Assembly: GCA_003058495.1 (NCBI GenBank)
Contig: QBVC01000013.1
Span: 62,001 to 126,000, forward strand
Length of the DNA: 64,000 nt
Reading direction: 5' to 3'
Source of the DNA: a gamma proteobacterium symbiont of Ctena orbiculata
Lineage (GTDB): Bacteria > Pseudomonadota > Gammaproteobacteria > Chromatiales > Chromatiaceae
The translations under genes and the position numbers were made by a program. Under the pieces are notes generated by a model, which did not search any database, was not told where the DNA came from, and worked only from the letters and a program-made list of their open reading frames with translations. Of the stretch, positions 8,708-18,200 are shown piece after piece; position 1 is the first letter of the stretch, and each line of letters begins with the position of its first letter.

Positions 8708-9849
8708 CAATCCGCCTCCGCATCATTACGCGCACCACGCAGCACCCAGTTGCTGACCAGCTGCAACTGTTCCTGGCTCAACTTGGTGTAACGGCGCATC
8801 TCCTTCAGGTTATTGCGCCAATCGAACATGATCCACTTATCACGTGGATAGGTTTTGTGACACAGATTGCAATCCAAATCGTGGAGATCGGTCACATACT
8901 CCCAGAACCGCTCTTCACTGGATCCAACGGCAGCGCGGGGCACCCATCCGCTGAGCTTGATACGGTTCCAGGTCAACTCATACTCCGGCTCCAGCTTGCT
9001 CTCTATCTTCTCCACTCGATCCATGCCATCGAAACTCATCTTCGCCAGCGCGACGGCACGATTGAAGTCGATAAAGATCTGGCTGCCCTCTTCCCTGTCC
9101 CAACCTTCACTCGTCACCTGAACCCAATCCCCCTCCTGCTTGATGACCATCAAAGGCGTACCGCCATAGAGCGTTGCCAGGGAGTCTTCGCCACCCGGGG
9201 AAGCCGTCATCTCCACTTCAGGCAGGATCACGACCGCTTTGTCGGCCAGTTGGGCATTTTGGCTTTGTGTCTGATATTCGGCTTCCATCTCCGCATAGAG
9301 CTTCTCCACATCGGGCAATTTATGGGCAATCCCCTTGTGGCAATTGATGCAGGTCTGCTCGCCGCTCATCAGCTTCTTGTGCATCTTTTGCGCCAATGAA
9401 GTCTGTTTGTCAGTAACCATTGTTTCGTTGGTATGGCAGTTGCGGCACTCTCTGGAGTCGCTCTGCTCCATGGTATCCCATACCTTATAGGCAAGCTGCA
9501 ACCGATGTTGTTCAAACTTCTCCGGTGTATCGATGGTACCCAATGCCCAATGATAGAGTTCTTTGGTTGCCTTGATTTTACGTACCAGTTTCGCACCCCA
9601 GGGTTTCGGTACATGGCAGTCTGAACAGATTGCCGGGACACCGGAGGGGTTGTGCGCATGCGCAGACTCTTCATACTCCCCCTTCACCACACTCATTTCG
9701 TGGCAGGAAGTACAGAATTCGTAGCTGTTGGTATATTCCATGAAGGTGTTGAAACCGCCCCAACCGATCACACCGGCAAGGATACCGACACCAAGCAACA
9801 GGCTGCGTGGGCCTGTTCCCGACAACCATTTGAGCGCTTTTTTCACCAT
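8707..9849 (-). CDS. Pentaheme TorC/NapC-family membrane-anchored cytochrome c
   Basis: A 380-residue protein that should take electrons from the quinol pool and pass them to a periplasmic enzyme. Residues 16-36 form the N-terminal anchor typical of NapC/NirT. Four CXXCH motifs follow in the tetraheme domain (46-50, 75-79, 135-139, 167-171). A linker with an SH3-like look (about 205-305) leads to a fifth CXXCH at 327-331. This 4+1 plan and the length fit TorC, but no TorA-type molybdoenzyme gene is in view; the adjacent 12-heme cytochrome is the obvious partner. I chose the ATG at 9849, with TAGGA about 8 bases upstream; a longer frame upstream lacks such a signal. Confidence 0.9.
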   Translation of the reverse strand: MVKKALKWLSGTGPRSLLLGVGILAGVIGWGGFNTFMEYTNSYEFCTSCHEMSVVKGEYEESAHAHNPSGVPAICSDCHVPKPWGAKLVRKIKATKELYHWALGTIDTPEKFEQHRLQLAYKVWDTMEQSDSRECRNCHTNETMVTDKQTSLAQKMHKKLMSGEQTCINCHKGIAHKLPDVEKLYAEMEAEYQTQSQNAQLADKAVVILPEVEMTASPGGEDSLATLYGGTPLMVIKQEGDWVQVTSEGWDREEGSQIFIDFNRAVALAKMSFDGMDRVEKIESKLEPEYELTWNRIKLSGWVPRAAVGSSEERFWEYVTDLHDLDCNLCHKTYPRDKWIMFDWRNNLKEMRRYTKLSQEQLQLVSNWVLRGARNDAEAD

Positions 9850-10020
9850 CACATTCCTACCGATTACAGTTCTAAGGGTTTCATCATTGAAGCATAGAGT
9901 CGCCGAACAAGATCTAATCAACAATAATCTATAAGCAAAAAATATACCTTAAAATAAAACGGATAACCGCTTTCACCAACAAGCTAATCAAAAGCCGTCA
10001 TAAAAATAAAAAAAGGAGTG
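9850..10020 (-). promoter_or_regulatory. Leader/promoter region of the pentaheme cytochrome gene
   Basis: This AT-rich stretch lies between the terminator of the 12-heme gene and the pentaheme start. Because a strong terminator precedes it, the downstream four-gene operon probably has its own promoter here. I could not pick a definite -10/-35 pair or an FNR box. Confidence 0.35.
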
Positions 10021-10054
10021 AAAAAATGGAGCCAGCCCAAAGGACTGGCTCCAT
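10021..10054 (-). terminator. Intrinsic terminator after the 12-heme cytochrome gene
   Basis: A perfect 10-base stem (ATGGAGCCAG at 10026-10035 paired with CTGGCTCCAT at 10045-10054) with a 9-base loop is followed, on the minus strand, by a run of T (A at 10021-10026 on the plus strand). It lies 44 bases after the stop of the 12-heme gene. Confidence 0.9.
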
Positions 10055-10097
10055 CCATTCAGGTGATAATCACCTTTGTACCATCTGCTACCGCAGC

Positions 10098-12449
10098 TTA
10101 CTTCTTCTGCTCAGCAATGGCCTTCAGCGCTTTCTTCATGAATTGCTGGTGTTCGAAGCTATCCATGACACCGGGCTTGGATACCTTCTTCCAGAAGTCA
10201 GGATTGAAACGCTCTTCGTGACATCCGAGGCAGACACCGGTCTTCTCGATGGCGTCACGCTTCTCATCAGGCAGAGGACCTGTCAGCGGCCAGTGAGAAC
10301 CTACCGAACTCAGCTGCTCGCCATCCTCGGTAACGATCGCGGACCAGTCGTAGGTCAGGCCGGGGATACCGGGGATCTGAACCTGGGTCTTCTGAGGAAT
10401 GATCTTACCGCTTGCGGAGTCCTTCAGATCCAGCACGAAGTCCTTGTCGGCACCCAACAGGAAGCGACCGCCTTCAACACCGTAGCCCAATGCCTTGGGA
10501 TTGTCGTGACAGGACTCACAGCTACGGGCGCTACGGCCGGCGGTGTGAGGCTGTACGGCGGCGGTGTCGATACCTGGGCCTTCAGGGGTTTCCCAGATCT
10601 TGTTGTTGACCAGGGTCTTGCCGTCCGGATCAATAACCGTGGTGGTTACCTGACAACCAGGCATCATCGGGCTGACACGGCCCTCACCATTGATACCGAG
10701 CACCGGTGTTTCCCAACGCAGGTAGGAGCGGGTCTCCATGACCTTGCCTGGGCTCTTCATGCCGTTGGTGGTAGGCGGCGCATCCGGGGTCAGACCGGTC
10801 TTGGGATCACGGTTGCTGGCATTGACCAGCCAGTCGGTACCCTCGTTGCCCTTGGAGTAGTCGACGGTGACGTGACAGCCGTAACACTGGGGAACCCAGT
10901 CGGCGTGACAGGCGTAGCACTCCATGTTGTTCTGATGCTGAGGGATCAGGAACATGGAGACCTTGGCCAGGGTCGACTTGAAGGTGCCCTCGTCGCCGAT
11001 CTGCTTCAGCAGCGGAACCCTGAAGTCCAGACCGTTGGCGGAGTGGACGATAACGTCCTTGCCCTTCTTCACCACGTTACCCAGGGGATTGCCGCGGGCG
11101 GACAGCAGAAAGCCGTCCTCGGGTTCGTACTGGGTGGCGTCCTTCATGTACTCGGGCCACTTCTTGCCGAGACCGCGCGCCTTGGTGTCGGCGGTCGGCA
11201 GACCGTCCTTCATCTCACCGAACTCTTCGCCACGACCCAGGGGCAGATCCCAGGGCAGTTTATTGAAGGTACCGTGGCAGTCTTCGCACTCGACCTCGAC
11301 CTGAGCCAGGGTGGTGCCGGGGATGTTGCCGTCACCGTGCAGGTCGATGGTGGTATGGCAGTCCTGACAGAGCATGCCGCCTTTCGGATTGCCGGCAATC
11401 GAGTTCATCTCATGATGCAGGTCTTCCTTGATGAACAGGTAGCGCTTGGTGTGCATCTTCGGCTGCTTCTTACCCTTTTCATTGAAGGGAGAGCCGTAAG
11501 GCTGTTCCATGATGCCCTGATAGCTGACACCGACGCGCTTGCCGCGGTTGTGGCAGGAGACGCAGGTCTCAACCGGAATACCGGAGTACTCGACCTCGCC
11601 CACCTTGACCTTGGTCTTGCGGGTTCCCTGCATGCGGTGGGTCAGGATGTGGCCCGCCTCGTCCTTCTTGATGGTGGGATCGCCGCCTTCGTAGAAGCCG
11701 TCATTGGAGTAAGGCACGTGACAGGCGGAGCAGCCGGAACCGCGGTAGTCACCGCGCTTGTCGCGACCGGTGACGCCAACGTGACAGCGCTGGCAGTCGT
11801 GACGGGAGTAGGTAAGACCCGCATGGTTGGGATTGTCGGTCAACTTGGCCAGATCCACCTGGGGCAGCTGTTTCAGCCGCTTGGGCATCTGATCCGGATG
11901 TTTCTTGACGAAGTCCTTCATGTACTTCTTGTACGCCTTGGTGCCGACCAGGGGCACAGGGCCGTCTTCGTCCACGACGTCGTAGTTGCCCCAGACAACC
12001 TTCATGTCCTTCTGATAGCCCCAGGACCACATATTGCCCTGCAGCTTGCCGGCTTCGGTATTCATCAGGGATTTGTTCATACGGTCGTAGTATCCGGAGT
12101 GGCACTGACCGCAGGCCTGGTCGTTGACCGGCATTGCCCCGGGATCCGGCAGGAAGTTCTTGGGACCACCCTTTTTCGCAAGGGCGGCGGGTGAGCCCAT
12201 GTGGGCCTTCATCTTGTCCTTCTCTTCGGCTGGGTTGCCACCGTGACAGACCACGCAACCCGCGGGATCGCCCAGTTCGGCGCCCATCTTTTCGATGTCC
12301 TCCTGCATGACACCGTCACTAAAGCGTTCAACGCCTTCGTGACAAGCCAGACAGGCTTTGCCTTCGGCCTCAGCGATAGGGACGAGAGCAGTGCCTCCGC
12401 TACCCCATCCGACTAACGCCACAACTGCAAGTAATGCTAGGCGTTTCAT
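10098..12449 (-). CDS. Periplasmic dodecaheme cytochrome c
   Basis: The product is 783 residues from the ATG at 12449, which has GGGAG about 9 bases upstream; the frame runs further 5' but without a start signal. A signal peptide (about 1-28, ending near AEAEG) exports it. There are exactly twelve CXXCH motifs, beginning at residues 33, 65, 113, 219, 240, 296, 361, 388, 511, 522, 644 and 740. One extra cysteine, Cys599 (MMPGC), is not part of a heme motif and could ligate heme iron or bind substrate. I do not recognise the family. The neighbouring TorC/NapC-type quinol dehydrogenase makes it a plausible terminal reductase, or an electron conduit, of unknown substrate. Sulfur, selenium or nitrogen compounds are possible but unproven. 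Confidence 0.9.
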   Translation of the reverse strand: MKRLALLAVVALVGWGSGGTALVPIAEAEGKACLACHEGVERFSDGVMQEDIEKMGAELGDPAGCVVCHGGNPAEEKDKMKAHMGSPAALAKKGGPKNFLPDPGAMPVNDQACGQCHSGYYDRMNKSLMNTEAGKLQGNMWSWGYQKDMKVVWGNYDVVDEDGPVPLVGTKAYKKYMKDFVKKHPDQMPKRLKQLPQVDLAKLTDNPNHAGLTYSRHDCQRCHVGVTGRDKRGDYRGSGCSACHVPYSNDGFYEGGDPTIKKDEAGHILTHRMQGTRKTKVKVGEVEYSGIPVETCVSCHNRGKRVGVSYQGIMEQPYGSPFNEKGKKQPKMHTKRYLFIKEDLHHEMNSIAGNPKGGMLCQDCHTTIDLHGDGNIPGTTLAQVEVECEDCHGTFNKLPWDLPLGRGEEFGEMKDGLPTADTKARGLGKKWPEYMKDATQYEPEDGFLLSARGNPLGNVVKKGKDVIVHSANGLDFRVPLLKQIGDEGTFKSTLAKVSMFLIPQHQNNMECYACHADWVPQCYGCHVTVDYSKGNEGTDWLVNASNRDPKTGLTPDAPPTTNGMKSPGKVMETRSYLRWETPVLGINGEGRVSPMMPGCQVTTTVIDPDGKTLVNNKIWETPEGPGIDTAAVQPHTAGRSARSCESCHDNPKALGYGVEGGRFLLGADKDFVLDLKDSASGKIIPQKTQVQIPGIPGLTYDWSAIVTEDGEQLSSVGSHWPLTGPLPDEKRDAIEKTGVCLGCHEERFNPDFWKKVSKPGVMDSFEHQQFMKKALKAIAEQKK

Positions 12450-13056
12450 TTTTTTAGCTCCCAAATGATAAGAAAAGATGCTTCCGGCCAACGGAAGCGG
12501 CGAAAAGGGGCTTTCACACCCATGCAATTTCTTGTTTGTGATCACTCCCCCGGAAAAACACACGTGATGCATGGAAATAGGGGCAAGATCTGTACCATTA
12601 CCTATTTTTGGGAAGCGGAGCACGGCGAAAGCCGGGCCGGGGGATATAGGGAAGCGCCTGCCAAATGTTTAATTTTTCATAATTACAGCAGGTTACACTA
12701 CCTACCCATTATGGTGTAATCCGATCCACCGCGAAGAGATTGAATCAGTGCCGGGCCTGTCCCGTAATATAACCTCAAAATTATTGAACGAATCGTTCAA
12801 TCAGCGCCGGTAAGGTGAATAAACCGTTCAAGCAGATCAAACAAGAGAAGAGGCACGCCGGATTCTGTTCAAGTGCCTTTGGCAATCATCCATAGCGCTA
12901 CCAGTGTCCGTATCGCTCTCAACCGGTATTGCAGTGGCAGCTTAAGCCTGAACATGCCTCCGTAGGGCAAAATGCTATGCCATCCGCGGTTAAGTTATAG
13001 TTTTTGTGTGTCGTGGAAAGGGTCAAGCCCTTAGATTACAAACAGGGGAGGAGCTG
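12450..13056. other. Divergent intergenic region, no gene seen
   Basis: About 600 bases lie between the divergent 12-heme and SDR genes. It must contain promoters for both. It holds a 19-base near-perfect palindrome (12783-12801) and a looser pair, TTACAC (12693-12698) and GTGTAA (12714-12719). No open frame with a credible start was found. Confidence 0.55.
12783..12801. promoter_or_regulatory. 19-base palindromic operator-like site
   Basis: ATTGAACGA and TCGTTCAAT are perfect reverse complements around a single central base. The size and symmetry suit a TetR-family or similar dimeric repressor. It lies 256 bases before the SDR start and 334 bases before the 12-heme start. A related half site (GTTCAA) follows near 12826. 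The regulator is not identified. Confidence 0.5.
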
Positions 13057-13848
13057 ATGCCGAATCGAACCCGCGCCCTGGTAACGGGCGCCACCGGTGC
13101 CATCGGTGAGGCCATAGCCCGGGGATTGGCGGCCGACGGCTCGCGGGAGGTGGTGTTGGTCGCCCGCGACCGCGACAAGGCGGAGCGCACCGTGCAGCGT
13201 ATCCAGCGTGACACTGGCAATGCCCGGGTACGCTTCGAACTGGCCGACCTCTCCCGTGGCGATGCCATACGCGAGCTTGCATCGCGCTGGGAGGGTCCAT
13301 TGCACATCCTGGTCAACAACGCCGCCATCACGCCGCCCCGGCGGGAGGAATCAACGGAGGGTGTTGAACAGCAGTTCGCCACCAACGTGTTGGCCTACTT
13401 TCGGATGATCCGTGCCTTTACCCCCTACCTGACCGCAGCCGAGGGGGCCCAGGTGGTGAACGTGGCGAGCTACTGGGCAGGCGGGCTGGACCTGGACGAC
13501 CTGGAGTTTCGCCGCCGACGCTACAACAACGACGCCGCCTACCGTCAGTCCAAACAGGCCGACCGGATGCTGAGCAGGGCATTCGCGGAACGGCTGGCTG
13601 ACAAGGGCATCTGCGTCAACGCCTGTCATCCCGGAGACGTCAACTCGACCCTCAGCAACAGTCTCGGTTTCGGCGGACACCAGAGCCCGGACCAGGGGGC
13701 GGACACCCCTGTCTGGCTGGCCAATGGCGGTGCCGGAACCGACACGACGGGAAGCTATTTCGAGAACCGCCGGCTGGTGGCTTGTGGATTCAGCAAAGAG
13801 CGGGATACAGTGGAGCGGTTGTTTGAGGTCTGTGAAGGCTATGGTTGA
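13057..13848 (+). CDS. Short-chain dehydrogenase/reductase (SDR)
   Basis: A complete 263-residue classical SDR, probably NADP(H)-dependent, of the retinol-dehydrogenase/WW-oxidoreductase-like type. The cofactor motif TGATGAIG is near residue 10, followed by NNAA. The catalytic Ser (NVASYW) and YxxxK (YRQSK) are present. The ATG at 13057 has a strong GGGGAGGAG upstream, which decides it over a longer frame from 13006. The substrate is unknown. Its last ~50 codons, through the stop and the following TTCCTC, recur as decayed copies at 18760-18912 and 26744-26921, so this gene marks the left edge of the accessory region. Confidence 0.88.
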   Translation: MPNRTRALVTGATGAIGEAIARGLAADGSREVVLVARDRDKAERTVQRIQRDTGNARVRFELADLSRGDAIRELASRWEGPLHILVNNAAITPPRREESTEGVEQQFATNVLAYFRMIRAFTPYLTAAEGAQVVNVASYWAGGLDLDDLEFRRRRYNNDAAYRQSKQADRMLSRAFAERLADKGICVNACHPGDVNSTLSNSLGFGGHQSPDQGADTPVWLANGGAGTDTTGSYFENRRLVACGFSKERDTVERLFEVCEGYG

Positions 13849-14056
13849 TTCCTCTGTTTTTTATTAGGGAATATTCATTTCTGATCCCCAAATCTCAGTA
13901 ATTCACAGCCAATAGATAGCAAGCAAGAAAGTGTTAAAGGAGGTCGAGTCGGCTCGCATTGATAGGAATAAGAAAAAATGCGATAGTCCAGGTCGTTTTT
14001 TGGTACCTAATCACCTTTCGAATCAACCACTTGGCAAGAAAAGGATTTTTCTAGCA
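13849..14056. other. AT-rich junction between the SDR gene and cargo 1
   Basis: Base composition shifts here from GC-rich to clearly AT-rich DNA, consistent with foreign origin of what follows. A frame from a GTG at 13931 runs into the next gene but has no typical protein features before the ATG at 14057. Confidence 0.4.
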
Positions 14057-14299
14057 ATGACCGATCAAACCACTCCCGCGACAAAGGAAGATATTGCGAA
14101 GCTCTACAAAGCTCTCAAGGAACATATGGAACAGATGGAATCGAGATTTGATAGACGCTTGACGGACATTGAAACTGAGCTCTTTGCAAAGCATGCGATA
14201 AACACCTGTGACTACCGACCTGCGCCGTTACGGACGACGCCTACAGGCGGCCCGATCATAGAACCTATTCAGGCCTGGAGAAGAAAACCAGGTTATTGA
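14057..14299 (+). CDS. Small coiled-coil protein, cargo-1 gene 1
   Basis: An 80-residue protein. Residues about 8-50 are a charged amphipathic helix (ATKEDIAKLYKALKEHME, then MESRFDRRLTDIETEL) that probably forms a coiled coil. The tail is short and proline/arginine-containing. The ATG follows AAGGA at 10-11 bases. It lies 17 bases before the membrane-protein gene on the same strand, so it is likely the first gene of a three-gene operon. I do not recognise a family. Small coiled-coil proteins of this shape occur as accessory subunits in several systems, which is only suggestive. Confidence 0.55.
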   Translation: MTDQTTPATKEDIAKLYKALKEHMEQMESRFDRRLTDIETELFAKHAINTCDYRPAPLRTTPTGGPIIEPIQAWRRKPGY

Positions 14300-14316
14300 T
14301 CTAGTACGCCAGAAGG

Positions 14317-15285
14317 ATGGCGGCGGATTCACTATTATCCTATTTTGTCAAAGCGTCAGCTCCAATGGCGCGATGGTACCGCTTACGCAAAAATCGTCAA
14401 TCGATAAACACATTTCAGTTTAAACTGGCAAAACGTAATCAACCTCTTCTCACTCTCCCTCACAACGCAGCAGACGATGGTGAAGATAAGAGAGAGTGGA
14501 TTGTCGTTCTAGAGCCAACATTAGCTTATCAAATCGAGATCGCGCTAATATCTCTTATCTTTCCTCTCTTGGTAGTATGTTGGCTCTTGTTGAATTCAAT
14601 AGATACTATCGAAAAGCACGGTGTAGATGAATCTCAGTTCTGGGCAACTATTATTGTCTCTTCTTTACTGCCTCTGGTAGTAGCAAAGCTAATATTCTTC
14701 GCTAGCAACAAAAACGAGGTGCTTTCCAGTGTCTGGAATGCAATGCCGACCGCTAAACTTGATCAACTTTCCCTTGTCTTTGAATTACCGATACGCAAAC
14801 GCCCCTACTCGTGGAGACGAAATACAGGTGACGAAGTATTATTGCGTTATGCCATGGACGAGTACTTTCACGTAAAAGGCATTAAGGCTCCAAATATGGA
14901 TGTACGCAGCGCTTTCCGGTTATTTGCATGGTTTACCGCACCTGCCTATCTTAGCCTTGCCTCGCTTTTTCTGTTAGCAATCAGTCTCTCTATCGCCTTG
15001 AAGGATCCGAGTAATCTTCGACCTTCCTCATTTGGCTCTTTTAGCACTATTTGTTCGTTTTGGGCATTGTCCTTTTACTTATATGCTGAAATACAAACAC
15101 AACGAATCATTAACCAGCTCGAAATGCATCCGGCACCTGGAAACACATTTCTCCCCGGTCTTTTTCAAGCGGAAAGCAGTGTAGCTCCAAATGTGCGTTC
15201 GAAATTTGTTCGTGCGTTTGTCCCCGGAATACTGGCATTCATTTTGGGATTGTCAATTCTTATATTTCAAAGCCTTCTAACCTAA
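14317..15285 (+). CDS. Five-span membrane protein, cargo-1 gene 2
   Basis: An unrecognised 322-residue inner-membrane protein. Hydrophobic spans are at about 74-93, 108-128, 205-227, 241-258 and 300-320. Between spans 2 and 3 is a ~75-residue soluble loop with basic and aromatic residues (RKRPYSWRRNTGDE). The N-terminal ~70 residues are soluble and basic. The start is an ATG right after AGAAGG. It sits 13 bases before the giant metallopeptidase-like gene. The strong coupling suggests the two products work together at the membrane, for example as an anchor or pore paired with a cytosolic effector. Confidence 0.7.
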   Translation: MAADSLLSYFVKASAPMARWYRLRKNRQSINTFQFKLAKRNQPLLTLPHNAADDGEDKREWIVVLEPTLAYQIEIALISLIFPLLVVCWLLLNSIDTIEKHGVDESQFWATIIVSSLLPLVVAKLIFFASNKNEVLSSVWNAMPTAKLDQLSLVFELPIRKRPYSWRRNTGDEVLLRYAMDEYFHVKGIKAPNMDVRSAFRLFAWFTAPAYLSLASLFLLAISLSIALKDPSNLRPSSFGSFSTICSFWALSFYLYAEIQTQRIINQLEMHPAPGNTFLPGLFQAESSVAPNVRSKFVRAFVPGILAFILGLSILIFQSLLT

Positions 15286-15298
15286 TCGGCGAATTGTT

Positions 15299-18200
15299 AT
15301 GGCAAAAATCAGTAAGGCCGGTATGCAATCTTCCAACCAGTGGAATCTTCATTTTCTATCATGGCTGGACGCGATAGAGAAGCTCGATATTCTGATCCTC
15401 GAAATCAGACACTTTCAACACACCTGCATCTATAGCCTGCGCGAACCGATCTTACAGGAGATTCTCAAAAAGGAAGAGGTGTTGCTCGATCCAATACGAA
15501 GCGGTGAGGAGTTAGCCGCTGATTTTTTTAGCGCATTAAGCCCCGGTAGATCAGGCATCGATCATCTGATAACGGCGCGAAGCATTGCTTCAAAATTTGT
15601 ACATCTCTTCCCGAGTCCTATTCCTATAGACAAATCACCTTACGAACAAATAGTCGCTCGTCTAAATCAAATCTGGGAAGAAGGTCTGTGGAGCGACTCC
15701 CACAAGGATCTCTACCTTGTATTGAAATCTTCACAGCAACTGAAGCGGCAGATCTTTGCAGACAGGATTACCCTCTTCTTGGAAGGTTATGACGCGTTAC
15801 GCTTTAAGCACCATCCGTCGCAACGCAAAGTAGACGATGAAAAGCTCGCCGAACTGTTTCTTCTTCGCATCTCCGTTCTTAGCCGCTCCCACAGCTACCT
15901 GCAGCGTATTGGCGACCTCCAACAACGCCTCGCTCAGCACCTAGAGTCCGCGCCTGCGCAGTACCCCAGGCCAAGCGTCCATCGACGACGTATGCAAGGA
16001 ACATATACTCAGTTCTTAGCTGATCGTACCGTTTACTTGCGCCAAAGTATGAATATCTTGTTAAGTCATCTACGCGGTCGGAACTGCCACCCTTATCCGA
16101 GCTCAACGATCTTCCATCGATGGGAACATAACCATACTTCGCGGCAAGATGTGTTTATTGACGAGATAGAAGAGAAAAAATCAACAGGCGGCTTGGACAA
16201 AAACGCAAAAAATCATCAGCGGCGAATCGAGTTTGTGCATACAGGGTTTTGGATGCTCGACAAACCTGACAATCAGCCCATCCTGGCACATGAAGTCGCC
16301 CATCACGCTCTGCGCCAGCATTATGAGAATCTGCATCCACTCTGGCTGGCCACAGCAGATGATGACGATGAATTCGCGCAACTCATGAGGCGCATTACCA
16401 AGACACTTGACAGCTTCCTGGTTCCAACCAAGTTTGAGCCCTGGATTGCAGAACAAGGATTGATCAACCCATTGGAAATAGCTTGCGATCTGCTGGCATT
16501 GGCAGTGAAGGGTATTTCGTATTTGTATGCATTTTTTCTCGAAGCGGTCGGCTGGGGTTTGGAACATTCCATGGTAGATGAACCTGGGTACATTCCACAC
16601 CTGAACGTGCGTCTTGAAATGAGAAGAAGTTTTGATGCACCTCGGGTCAGGGACCTAAAGGACTGGTATATCAGAGGCAGGATCCTGGTTGCCTGGGCCG
16701 ATGCCACTGCAAACTTAAAGACGGATTTAGATAAACAACTGGGAAATGGTTTTTTAGCCTTCTTGAATGATATCGAGAATAAACTTGGTGACGCGACCAT
16801 CTATTCAGAATTCAAATCCGACATATTTTGGAGAAGACTAGCTGACAGATTGTCTGCTGTTGTAGGGGATTCCAAAGCCGCAACATTGGTGAAAGGATGG
16901 AGAGAGGAACGCCGAGAAGACGGATATGCCCCTCATCAATCGAGGCGTTTCCCGCGAGGAGCTCAACGCCTTCCAATTCACCTTCGGCACTTCTTGGTAA
17001 AAGTACTGAGTAGACATAAATTTGAACTACATGACGATTTTGACGAATTTGTCGATGATTTTCTCCACTGCGGCGCGCAAGAACCACACTCACTACAATC
17101 ACTTAACTGGCGATATGGTTTGGAAGAGGATTGGGAGAATCCAGAGGATAAATCAGACGAACCTAGGACACTTTTTCGACACGTTTTCGACATACCCTGG
17201 CAGTGCGCGTGGCTTCGTGCAATGGACTTTTTTAATGTCGAACAACTGCCACCCAATAAAGAAACAGAAGTATATGACGAGAGAGCCAGAAAAACCGCCG
17301 ACCTATACATTGAGATCAATCGAAACACATCACTAGGCCGTCGACTTTTTCTGGTCGCCATGGAGATTGACGGGCTGGCAACTCAGAGCCCCTGTCAACG
17401 GGCAAGGACATTGATTCGTGAGATTCAACGGAAGTCTCGCACATGTGACACTCCATCAAATAAAGATATCAACATCAAGGCAGCGCAATGGGTCAAGAAG
17501 ACAATAACTCACATGACTGAAGAAGTGGAGCAAATTAAAGATGGCAATTTCGAAGCAGGTCGCCGCGCACAAAACAAACAAGCAGAATGCTTGGATGAAT
17601 TTTTGAATATCGTGAATGAATATGCAAAGAAACTCGACGACACACAATTGGCAGTATTGGAAAATATTGTTGACGTTCAACGAGCACCCGCCCTGCTTCA
17701 TTACCTTTCTACTCGGACACACCACAATCATAAGACTATTGACGACTACTATCGTCGTTTAACTGAATATCTTAATGTTGAACATACATCCAACAACACT
17801 CAATGTAAGAGTGACACAGCTGACATCCGACTGCTCCTCACATCACGTGCTTCTGTAGCCGGCTGTCTCAGCTTGGATAGAAAGGACTGCGATCTCCCTC
17901 TGGCAGAGCTGTACGACGACCCGGATAAGATCAGCTCTGCAGGGGAAGCAGTAACAGCCACATGTGGTTACTACAATCTCTTACTCATAAGAGACGGAAT
18001 AAAGCAGCTTTGCCGATGTACTTTGCCAAAAATACGCATAGACAACAATCCCGTCAACCTGCCTATCTTCATGCGACGTGAAACATGGGTTGCACTTAAT
18101 ACTTCAAAAGATAAATCTACCGAACCATTTCAAAATAATAAATTGGAGGAAAATGCGTTACAGGGATTTATGGCTGCAATCTTCATACAACTTCATCGAC

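Noticed and set aside
10026-12194. 722-codon open frame on the plus strand opposite the dodecaheme gene
   Set aside because: It is antisense to a gene with twelve CXXCH motifs and a signal peptide. It has no ribosome binding site and its translation is low-complexity.
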